Source of the DNA: Lunularia cruciata | Lineage: Eukaryota; Streptophyta; Marchantiopsida; Lunulariales; Lunulariaceae | Assembly (NCBI GenBank): GCA_948567375.1 | Contig: OX419761.1 | Location: forward strand, 11,508,243 to 11,572,242 | DNA length: 64,000 nt | Reading direction: 5' to 3' | Notes under the pieces: model-generated | Database searches by the model: none | Seen by the model: the letters and a program-made list of their open reading frames with translations, nothing else | What the model was told of the DNA's origin: nothing | Shown here: positions 36,452 to 46,111 of the stretch, in pieces | Layout of the letters: every line of letters starts with the position of its first letter | Position numbering within the stretch: the stretch's first letter is position 1 | Made by a program: the position numbers and the translations under genes

Positions 36452-38365
36452 CCTTGGCAATAACTCAATCTTGAAGGGCATACCTTGATCGAAGGGTAGT
36501 CCCTTTGGAAAATCATCCAAAAACATGACCGCAAACTCCTGAACTATCCGATCAACCATTGCTTGATGAGGGTCTTGTCCCTCCTTAGATTGTTCTTGTG
36601 CAATCGGCTTGATCCACACCATGAATACATACTTATCTTCCTCTAAAGCTTGCTCCATGGTTGCCTTCCTGGCAAACTTCCCATCTTGGGACTCATCTCC
36701 CTTCAAGGTTTGCTCTATGGCTACCTTCTCAACAAACTTCCCATCTTGGGACTGATTATTCTTAGGTGTCTTACTCAAAGGTGCCAGAAAACCTAGTCAT
36801 AAATTCCTACCTTGGTGTTGTACTTGAATTTGTCATCGTGTCCAATCAAATTGAACCTTATGATGTTCAAGCTAAGGTAGACTCAGAATGATATCATAGT
36901 GTAGAGGTGCCACTACAAACCTCATACATTCCAAATACTCCTTTCCAATCTTGAAGGTAAAAGGATGTGAGGTAAGGAATGTAGAACCATGTCTAACATC
37001 CGTCATCATCAATCTACTTCCAATCATTGGCTTGATAGGAATACCTAATTCTTTTGCTACTTGCATAGACATGCAATTCTCCAAACTTCCAAAATCAACC
37101 AAAATCTTACAACCCCAGTTAGATATCGTACCTTGCAAGTGAAGCAAACTTGCATAGGTTGAGCCTTCAATCCCATTAGAACTAATCAAGCTACTAGTAT
37201 GCGGCTCAAAATCTCCTATTGGGATTCTTTGTTTCCCTGATCATTTTGTTCCACAAACTCTATCTAGGTAACTTGTCAAGGTTGCCTATTCCTAAGTGGA
37301 CATTCTGCAATGTGATGTCCAACTTGGCAACAATAAAAGCAACCTCCATTTTTATGCAATCTTTCTCTATCCGTTGTACCAAGTGGTCTCTATTGGATAA
37401 CATCAATCTCCATTGGTACCGGTTCTTCCACTCGTGCGTAGTGTATGGAAGGCTTTGTGTAGGGCAACGTTGAGACCAACTTGTCGCAACCAAGGAATCA
37501 AAACGCTCAGCCAATTGCATGGCTTCTTCTATGTTTTTTGCTCTTGCATGGTCACCTCCAATTTAGTTCGTGACTTCAATCTTTGCACAAATTGATCTAG
37601 AACTTCACCTTCTTGGATATCTAGAGTTTGCATGATGATGTTTTGAAATTGTGTGATGTAGCTCCTTACTGAGCCAATCTGCTTCAACTCCGCCAATTTA
37701 TCTTGTGCGGCATTTATAGTTTGAAATTGACCAAGTATTACATCCTTGAATTTTGCACATGTCAAAATTGGTGCAACAATCTATTGTTCATCTTGCTCCA
37801 CTTAAAATTGCCACCAAAGTTTTGCCACACCATCCAATTGGCTAAAAGCCAAGAGAATTTGTTTCCGCTCGTCTTGAAGATTGGTGGCTTCAAAGTAATA
37901 TTTGCAATCAAACACAAAATTCTTCATCGTGCCCAAAAGATTCTTGCCTTCAAACACCTTGGATTTTGGAAATCAAATGCAATCTTCTCCATCTCAAATT
38001 GGCGCTCTCTCTATATGTTCTCGTCTTTGCTAGTCTTGTTCATCCAACAATAGAGTAAGATGCTTAATTTGTTGTTGTATTGCAAGGATAACGTCCGGTA
38101 TTGTCGCCATAGCTACTAATCTATTCCACTACCCTCAATTTATCTAATTGATTAACACAAAGATATAGCATGTCCACCGTTCTCCATAAGTTACAATTGG
38201 AAGTATCAAGGGTTCCTTAGACACGGTGATCATATGCAAAAAATCCTACCCAAAGCGCAAGGTGATGAATTGTGTAAAATGATGCTTGGGTAATATCTAG
38301 ACATGAAAATTCCAATGGTTTGGCGGAAGTGGATTTGGTGGTCCATAAATTCCATCCATCCCATT

Positions 38366-38380
38366 CCTGCTCTGATACCA
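38366..38380 (-). other. Primer binding site of B2 (tRNA-iMet)
   Basis: On the minus strand the sequence next to the 5' LTR reads TTGGTATCAGAGCAG, the same primer site as in B1. Confidence 0.85.
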
Positions 38381-38381
38381 A

Positions 38382-38806
38382 TGTAAAAGACCAAGACTAA
38401 GGAGAGAAATAGGAGAATTGAAGCTCACATTGGGACGCTTGAATGAGAGAAAACTCTGAATGCCTAGCATGAGCTTTGGCTTTGGTATTTATAAGTAGCA
38501 TACAAAGCCCTTGGGAAGCTTCTCAAGAAGCTTCCTCGAGCCGCTTTCTTAGAGTGCAAGCCAAGTTAACTAGGAAGCTTCTCAAGAAGCTTCCTTCTAG
38601 AAGACGTCTACTTGGCGTGCAAGCTAAGCTAGTTAGAAGCTTCTAGAAGCTTCCTTCTAGAAACTACCTACTTGAGGCACAAGTTAACTAGTTGGGAAGC
38701 TTCCCAAAAAGCTTCCTAGATGCTTCTAGAATATTCTAGGCTATATTGGCTTATTCTCTACTTTGTTAGCCTTACTAACTACGTTGCTAAACTCCATATT
38801 GTTACA
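38382..38806 (-). repeat. 5' LTR of element B2
   Basis: This 425-bp repeat is the partner of 26953-27364. On the minus strand it starts TGTAACAATATGGAG. A TATA-like TTATAAATA is near 38486-38494, and the GAA/TTC array lies upstream in that orientation at 38636-38662. Confidence 0.85.
38636..38662 (-). promoter_or_regulatory. Heat-shock-element array in B2 5' LTR
   Basis: Positions 38636-38653 read GAAgcTTCtaGAAgcTTC, four perfectly spaced units, followed one base later by TTCtaGAA. The array is about 140 bp upstream of the TATA-like sequence in the direction of transcription. Confidence 0.55.
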
Positions 38807-38811
38807 AAGAA

Positions 38812-40440
38812 GGTGCACTACAAAAAATCATAAAATAAATTATCACATTCACAAAGAGTAGAATAAAGTCCAACTAGATTGTGAAGGTGATCCAATTATA
38901 TATAAAGAGGCTACTTCATTTCAAAAATTCCTACTCCAAAGAACATGTTCTACCCTTCCACAAATGGACTTCTTCTTCCAAAAATTCTTTGCACTAGAGT
39001 ATACTCATTTTCTTTGCTTCTATTGAGTACTCTCAACACTACAAGTCACTCAACTCCAATCAAGGCATTGCTTCAAGTTGCTACACCAAGAATCATATAC
39101 ACAAGGTCCCAAATACCAAGGATCAAACACTCAAGTTACTTGGTACTCTCACTATGAAGATTCTTCAACATTCATATAATGAAGAATTAATACTCTCCTC
39201 TACAAGGAACCTTTTCTTTTTTCAAAGGAGAGTATCAAAATAGCAAGAAAGATGCACAAAAATCTCTCTAACCAAGGATACAAAGCCATCATAGGAGAGC
39301 TATGGTGCATAATGGTCCTCTTCTGTTTGGTGTCATTAATCACTATTGTTCCTGCCTAAATTCTTCCTTGTACCAATAGCTTTGCTTGCAAGGTTCAAGA
39401 CCACCATATCAAAATGAGTATATGAATAATAACATATAAAATTCAGTGTATCCCCTCTCACCCACCAAGGTACACTAGTCTAGCAAGTCCAATCACCACT
39501 CAATCTATACCTGGAATAGTGTAAATAATAACATGTTGATAAACATTCCCTTGTTCCACTTGGTCCATTGTTTCAAAAAAGCAGTCAACAACTTTAACTT
39601 TGGAAGTGATAACCATGAAATGATGACCCAAAACCTGGACTTATTGATCCAATTGGAAAGGCCTATTCTTCACTATTGACCTCAAACAACCCAAAACCTA
39701 GACTTATTGATCCAATTGGAAAGGCATATTTTTGTATTGAACTTGTCATGCAATCTGCAACGGTGAATATTGTTTGCTATCATATTTTATGTATAATCAT
39801 TGCATCTCAATGCCTACTCATTGCATTTTAGGATATTAAGTAAGTTGCCTTATTAAATTCTGAAAAGTGATATTCACTGATGATGACCCTATTGTTTAAG
39901 GGAACTTTACCAAAGATGCAACTCTTATATCTCAAGATGGAAATTACCAGTTGGTAGCATATGCTTGTTTATACACATGAAAAATTGAGGTATTCCAATA
40001 TCAAAAACAGTGCTAGGTAAATAGATAATAGACTTCTCTTTAGTTTTGAGTAGGGTGAGAAATAGTAAATACTCCTTTGTACTCCTTGGTTGTTGGGGAT
40101 GCTTCGGAATTAGGAGAGTGTGGAAACGGAAGAGGAGAGTGAGAGATGTGAGAGGAAAGATATATATTTTCTGAGGGCTCTCTAGCATATAGCACTCAAG
40201 TGAATAGTCAATTCTATTCATTTTTCAATTTTTGTTCCATTTGTATCTAGATTGAAGTTATAGAGAATTGAGTATGAAAGTTATGGGGATTTTTAGGGTT
40301 TAGAGTGATAATTTCACATTGAGAGTGATGGGTCGTGAATTTTCATTTCTATCTCTTGGTTTTCATGATTAAGTTCTATGATTAAGTTCCATAGTTTGAA
40401 AATTTTGGAGATGGAAATTGGAAGTTATGAGAGTTTATAG
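38812..40440. other. Repeat-rich spacer between the LTR nest and the LINE
   Basis: No gene is supported here. The DNA is AT-rich, with TC-rich stretches resembling plant repeat leaders around 38.9-39.2 kb. A 39-bp direct repeat containing CCAAAACCT(G/A)GACTTATT occurs at 39628-39666 and 39690-39728. The part after 40.2 kb may include the 5' untranslated region of the following LINE. Confidence 0.45.
39628..39728 (+). repeat. Two-copy direct repeat (62-bp period)
   Basis: A 39-bp unit starting CCCAAAACCTGGACTTATTG is repeated with one or two changes 62 bases later. It looks like a local duplication. Confidence 0.6.
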
Positions 40441-40481
40441 TATTTAGGGTTTGGAGAGATTGTATTTTCATATGTGAGGGT

Positions 40482-40832
40482 TTGTGGTTTTGCAAGTATG
40501 AGGAGATATGGAGAGGAGCATCATGTGTTACTATAGTTATTCTTGTGCTAGCCATGGCTATATCTCCCCATGTGGGGCCGCCTAGAGCAGCTCGACATAC
40601 ATCATGCCCGGTGTGTCATCAACGCTTTACCTTGCAAAGGGTAAAGACCCATATGGGAAGGATGCACAAGGACTACGATTGGACCACTTGGGATGTCCAC
40701 GTGAAGCAAGTGACCACATTGATAGAAGTAACACTTGGGATTATGCACACTTCTTCTATCCCCTTGTTGATACCGCTCAAGTCATGGGAGTGGTTAGCTT
40801 CTCAAGCGGGTTGCATTTGGGTTTATTTGTGA
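40482..40832 (+). pseudogene. Zinc-finger start of the LINE protein
   Basis: This 116-codon frame holds the C2H2 zinc finger described for the LINE (CPVC...H...H) after PHVGPPRAARHTS. In R2-like elements such fingers bind the target DNA for site-selective insertion. After the finger the frame continues WDVHVKQ and soon leaves any recognisable sequence, and overlapping frames carry the rest. Confidence 0.6.
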
Positions 40833-41569
40833 CTTGTTTTCCATTTCCAAGTCTATTCCATAGATTACACCGCACAATCCATGATGAGGCTAGACAATCT
40901 GTTTTCCTACTACCCTTGATTGTTTGGCATGTGATCCCTTGGAGGAGTTAGCATGGTTCCTATTCCTCTTACTCCCTTGATGGTGTCTTTGTTATGCTAA
41001 AGGGGGACGTGCGGTGCATAGAGTGGTGGTTGCTAGATTCTATCAATTCTGAGCGGGGGATTGGCCAGCCCTTCATGAGGAGTCTGTTAGGGCTATATGT
41101 TTTAGGAAACAGGTGTTGGAATAGGATACCATAGAGTCCACTTGATTAAAATGGTGTAGGACATTGGATCAAACGAGAGAGTTTAGTAGAGCAACATAAG
41201 CACTACACCCTTTGTCTATGGCTAGTCCTACTAATAAGACTATCTCTTCCCTATGCTCACTACATCCTATGGCAATAGGAAGACTACCACTAGAGGTCTT
41301 AGATTATCAACTTGAGTAGCATTTATATCTTGATAGGTCACTTTTTGCACAAACATTGTGTACTACCTCTCACCTTTCCTCAAGAGGCTTGTCAAGGATG
41401 GTATATGAGCACCTTAGAGATTGCTTTCAGGCAGATGATCCTTTTAGTGGTTTTATCAAGTTGTTTTAGGTGGATGCAATAGTAGCAAGAGGACACATTC
41501 CTATATTTGTTAGTCGGGTGTGTTAGGTGCTAGTTGACTTCTTGCAATGGAGAAGGACATAGGAGGGCA

Positions 41570-42335
41570 TTAGACCAATTGTTATTGGAGAGATCTTTTT
41601 TCATTTGGTCAGTCATACCATTGTCTTTCAGCATCACTCTCACGTTTGATAGCACCTTAGTCCACATCAATTTGGAGTAGCTACATCTAAAGGATGTGAG
41701 ACCATAAGGCACTCCTAGATATCCATCCATAGTGGATTGTCTTATAGGTGGATGTTGAGAATGCTTTTAATAGTGTCTCACGGGCATCCATCTTTAGAGA
41801 GCTTAGGGAGGCTAGTGGATCCTTGGCAAGTCTTATTCCTTTTGTGCAATCTTTTTATGGCTCTCTTGCTTCCCTTTGCTACGAGCAGGGTTGTTCACAA
41901 GAAGGAGTCACCATCTTAAAGTCAGTTGTTGATACACGTCAAGGAGATTCTTTAGGAGGGCCCTTATTTGCCATGGCTCACTTTAGAGCTCTCCTATCTA
42001 CTACTTTGGCCATGTCAGGTTGTGTATTTCCCTCCTTGGTAGATGATACACCCATCATGGACCCAATAGATCAGATTAGATAGGCCTTTGACCACTTGAT
42101 TTCCATGTTACATCTAGTAGGCTTGAGAATCAAGGTATTAAAGTGCAGAGCACAGCCTCCTTTAGGTACCTCTCCCCACCTTGAGCTTCCCAAGGGGTGT
42201 ATCACATCTATAGATGGACTATGTGTTCTTGGAGTGCCAATAGGATCTGAGGATTTTTTCACATGCTTCTTGGATGTTGCCCTTGTGGAGGATGTTCTCC
42301 ATGTGGATGACCTTTTGTTATTAGGAGATCCATAG
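41570..42335 (+). pseudogene. Reverse transcriptase fragment of the LINE
   Basis: The segment is RNA-dependent DNA polymerase of the non-LTR type. Visible in order are RPIVIGEIFFHLV, HQFGVATSKGCE, VDVENAFNSV (motif A), RQGDSLGGPLFAMAHFRAL (motif B), VDDT (motif C, where the usual alanine is replaced by valine), LVGLRIKVLKC and LGVPIGSEDFF. The frame is interrupted by a stop at 42081-42083 and shifted upstream of 41.74 kb. From memory it resembles a reverse transcriptase family seen in seedless plants and algae. Confidence 0.7.
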
Positions 42336-43222
42336 GTAGCATTTGGTATACTCTTCTCTATTATTGCTTGTTGACCAACTTACCTCATCAGTACAGTTCC
42401 TCTCTCCTCGTCCTTCATATTAAGTCTGAGAGCCTTTGATAGGAGGATTATGGGAGTCTTTGGTGATATTATTGGACCATGGGCAATTGAGTGTGTGACA
42501 AGGGACTTGGCATGTAGACAGATGGTTCCGCCAATCTCATGTGGAGGGGTTGGCTTGCTATCTATGGAGGAGATGGCACCTATAGCATTTTGGGTAGTTT
42601 GGCTCTCTTGGCACCCCTACTTTCCTCTTATTTTGTGGTTCTTGATAGGCCAATTTTGGAGACTTGTGTGATAGAGGTGGAGGAGGGATCCTTTTCTCTC
42701 CAAATGTTATTGCGGCATACGAGAGATACTCTATACCCACGGGCACATGAGTACTTTCCATCTTTTGCTTCATTATCATCATATTGGACTAGAGGTTTCC
42801 AATCTTCCTTGATGGAGCAACAATGTGAGCATATGTTACATTCTCTCTTAGTTGACTCGTCCACTCCTCATGTTACTAGAGCATGTCTTCGTTCTTGCTC
42901 CGGCAAGGGTGCATGCTCTTGGATTCTAGCTCGACCGTGCATTATTGCATTCCAATTTTCACTAGCTACTTTCTCTACAATGATGAGGTTTTGCCTAGGT
43001 TTTGGTCCACCCATCTGCATCTTTATGACTCACTTGTGAGAGTGGTTCTACACTAGATGCAACAGTCCTTTTGGAGGATAGAGGATAGCTACCCATGATG
43101 CTATTAGGGACATAGTGTTTGTTATGGTACGAGAGAGTGGATACTTGGCTTGGAGGGAGCGTTCATATGCTTTGCAGACGACACATGTCAGGGCAGACTT
43201 ATACTTGGTCTGAGATGATCAA

Positions 43223-43492
43223 GTGACAATAGCGGATGTCGTAGTTACTGACCCTATGCGGGATACAATTTTGGAGGGAGTGATTACCCATCCCCCTGGA
43301 TGGGTGGCAAGTGCAGCAGCAGGTCGTAAGATCTCCAAGTATAGGGGCCTGCAGCGAGGTCACCTCTTTGTTCCTCTAGCCTTGGAGTTATATGGAACAA
43401 AGGACACGGTGTTAGACACATTTGTCAGGGAGTGCACGAGAGCTTATCATGTTAGGCGCCAAAGGTACCACTCTCACGCTCATACATTGTAA
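43223..43492 (+). pseudogene. Restriction-like endonuclease fragment of the LINE
   Basis: This 89-codon open frame reads TIADVVVTDPMRDTILEG, then KISKYRGLQRGHLFVPLALELYG. An acidic residue after a hydrophobic beta strand (ADVVV), followed by a lysine and a second strand, fits the PD-(D/E)XK layout. Its location at the C-terminal end of a LINE reading frame supports this. The first catalytic residues may be missing because of decay. Confidence 0.55.
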
Positions 43493-43666
43493 CATAGTTT
43501 AGATAGCATATGTCCATTGCTCTGCAGAAGGCAGTGGCTGGTGCAATCCATAGGAGAGCAATCACACTTGGTGATGCTTCTTCAAATGCTTCCCTTGCTT
43601 GTAGACCATACGACTTGCATAGCTCAGATTTCTTAGGTGTAGTGTGCCAGATTTCTCATATAAACT

Positions 43667-43790
43667 CTATTGGGGCTTAGCCCCATTTTGCCTTCTTTTT
43701 TTCTCTCCCTTGTACGGCTTGATGGGGGTCTTCCCATCCTTATTGTTTCCTGAGCGGTAGCCCTTTTCCTTTTGGAAACGTCATCGTCAT
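43667..43790 (+). repeat. LINE 3' untranslated tail
   Basis: The conserved tail with GGGGCTTAGCCCC (hairpin) and TGTACGGCTTGATGG is shared with 3392-3500. It is probably the RNA structure recognised by the LINE protein during target-primed reverse transcription. Confidence 0.6.
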
Positions 43791-46111
43791 CTCTTCCTTC
43801 GTTTAATCTGTCTTGCGTTGTTTGTTGATGGAGTTGGATACTTTGCGAAGTGGATAAGAACTTCAACCCTTACCTCCATAGCAGCAGTGCGACCTTATAT
43901 CGTTCGAAGCTTCGAACTATGTTCTTTCTTTCTTTTCTTCCTTTGTTTTAAGAAGAAACCACATGGAAATATACAAAAAGGTGGCAAAATAGCCAAGTAC
44001 AAAGTGGCTGCCTAAGGCAGTTTAAGTTCTTTCTGAAAATTGGGGATCCGACTGCACCACGAGTGTAGTGGGCATACAACCGCGCATCCTTTTCACCCCA
44101 TGACTTCGAAGATCCAGAGATGAGCTATATATATCACATGCCAGTAAGACTCCTTGCTAACGATTGACGTTTGCAAAGCTCTCTCCACCAGGTTGGTGTT
44201 GGGGGAATGTTTTTTGTACACTTCACTAGTGTGTGAAACACTTTTCCCAAGGGTTCTGCATTGGCTTTTGCTCAACTATGAAGAAATGTTTCTACAAACT
44301 TTCGGTCAACGTTTGCTTCTTGCTAGTTGCATAGAGATGTGTTTTAAGCATCGAATATTTGATTCGGCGAAGTGATTCAGTGCAACCTTGTATCGTTCGA
44401 AGTTTCTGCATAATAGGTGACGAGGGACTACTCCGTGGAATTGGAAGAATAACAGAAAAAATAACCTGCGATGGAACTGACTGTACCCTGCGTCTGGAGC
44501 AGGAAGAGCACGTCTCGACTTCATCACTTCAATTCTACGCAGTGACAACATTACGGAAACATATTTCAGAAAATGAATGCCATAAGTCGAATCGTGGGAA
44601 AAGCAGGTCGCTAGTAAGGATTCGGGCAAGACGCAAACATTTCAATCTGGTTAGTTTCTTACCAAGTGTTCATCATACATAGGATACACAACCTGCTGCG
44701 TATAACCTCATGAATGCTGCTTGTTTTAACCTTCTACTACCACACTTGCCATATACTCAGGATGGAAAGTTTTCACAGATGTTTCACGACATGAGCAAAC
44801 GAGATAGTTCAGAACTGTGCAAGACGTACATCTACAAAAAGATGAGAAGTTTCGATCCTGTCGAAAGGAGAGAGGTGCAAGAGTAAGAGGAACAAATTGG
44901 CACTGGAATCGACAATTGGAAATCTGGAAACATGGGTGTCCATTTCGCTGATTCCCTACAGCTGGATCTAAGGTGGTCCACTGTTTAAATTAGACCATAA
45001 GAAATCAAGCGGGTTTTAATGCACCCAGGAGTGAAAGAAGCGGGATCATAATTACGGATCTATAAATACCGCCATCGTTTGCTCTTGGCAGTCAACTAAA
45101 AGTAGGACATTCAAGAGCTATAATTTACTTTCCTCATTCAACAACTAATCATATCCTAGGACGTGGCATGGAATTAAGACTACACAAAATCATAGCTCCC
45201 GCAGAAAAAGTTTCTCCATGGTTCTTAATGTAATGATTTTCACTTATCACGTGGCTAACTTAGAGCTATGCACATTGAGAATTTCTAATCAGGACTCTCC
45301 TAAGGACTCCTTAGCCACGCTTATCCCACGGCCAATCATTTCTGCTCATCGACGCGCCTCAGGCTCGATTCTTTGATTCGCTTTTCGTTCGGAAGGATGG
45401 CAGAGAGAAGAAAGACCGAGGTACTGTCAAAAAAGACCAAACACACTTGTGCTATTAGTAGGCCTGACAAACCTTGTCCACAGAGAAAAAACATGCATGA
45501 AATAAAAGCAACGAACAGAAAAAGATCAGCAAAAAGGCCAGAAAAACTTCAACTTCCTCCGGAATGTGTTGCATGGGGCTCCCTCTTTTTTTGATTAAAA
45601 ATGGTATGATACTTCCACTAATAAGGAAATCGGCAATTTCGGAGCATTTATGGTAACAGTCAAAAAAGAAGCATACCATCTGTAAACAGTGCTTTCAGTA
45701 AAGTAAGTCCGGGAAGGTGGTCTTCTCCATATATAATGGAAGTATAGCTAAGATAGATTTCTAAAACGTGTGCCTTGCAGGGACTGCAGACACTCCACAT
45801 GTTCTCATATGAAATGGTGACGCAAAGAAACTCAAGGCGGCAACCCGAGCTGTTTCTTAAGTACAACAGCGGGTAGTGTTGGAGAGCATTGAACAGAGCA
45901 ACAAGGATTGTGGATGAGACACTTCGATTCGAGCTTAGAAAGGAAAATCAGCGGGCGAGGAAGGAACTTAAGGAATGTCTGCGTAACAGGTGAAAAAGGA
46001 GAAAGTTGAGGATAGGTGGAGGTATTACAAATGATAGCGAGGGTCAACCGATAGATTAGTTCCGTACTGTGTGATTGAAGTTTGCTCGGGATTATCATCG
46101 AAATAAATTAG
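43791..46111. other. Intergenic region between LINE and CIP7-like gene
   Basis: Composition is host-like and no gene is supported. It includes a 16-bp perfect palindrome GTTCGAAGCTTCGAAC at 43902-43917. A 23-bp sequence starting GTGC(G/A)ACCTT is repeated at 43887-43909 and 44380-44402. The terminal exon and 3' end of the CIP7-like gene may lie at its right end (45.8-46.1 kb). The 73-codon frame at 45373-45594 is lysine-rich and has no recognised domain. Confidence 0.45.

Larger units (their letters stand above)
26953..38806 (-). mobile_element. Ty3/gypsy chromovirus B2 (family B), broken and hosting two later insertions
   Basis: The outer LTRs (26953-27364 and 38382-38806) are flanked by the identical 5-bp duplication AAGAA (26948-26952 and 38807-38811), so the whole span is one insertion. 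The element reads on the minus strand. A tRNA-iMet primer site is at about 38366-38380. Gag lies around 37.3-38.1 kb, protease around 36.87-37.2 kb, a repeated linker around 36.4-36.8 kb, reverse transcriptase and RNase H in 28.7-30.86 kb, integrase around 27.9-28.6 kb, and a chromodomain around 27.4-27.7 kb. The solo family-A LTR (29717-30405) and the whole element B1 (30864-36451) lie inside it. Without them it is about 5.6 kb. It carries ten or more breaks, and the LTRs differ by several percent. Confidence 0.85.
40450..43790 (+). mobile_element. Decayed LINE with zinc finger and restriction-like endonuclease
   Basis: Reading downstream, a C2H2 zinc finger (CPVCHQRFTLQRVKTHMGRMH, C-X2-C-X11-H-X4-H) is encoded near 40.6-40.68 kb. 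Non-LTR reverse transcriptase blocks follow: a finger-region block at about 41.57-41.72 kb, VDVENAFNSVSRASIF at 41748-41795, RQGDSLGGPLF near 41.94 kb, the catalytic VDDT segment near 42.04 kb, and LGVPIGS near 42.23 kb. A C-terminal block at 43.22-43.49 kb reads ADVVVTDP and then KISKYRG and FVPLALELYG, which suggests a PD-(D/E)XK-like restriction endonuclease as in R2-type elements. The frame has many stops and shifts, for example a stop at 42081-42083 just after the catalytic block. The 3' tail ends near 43.79 kb with GGGGCTTAGCCCC and following conserved sequence. There is no APE endonuclease. The element cannot be active. Confidence 0.75.

Noticed and set aside
40604-40951. Overlapping plus-strand frame in the LINE zinc-finger region
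   Set aside because: The zinc finger is in the other frame (40482-40832). This one is a shifted reading of the same DNA, with no domain of its own.
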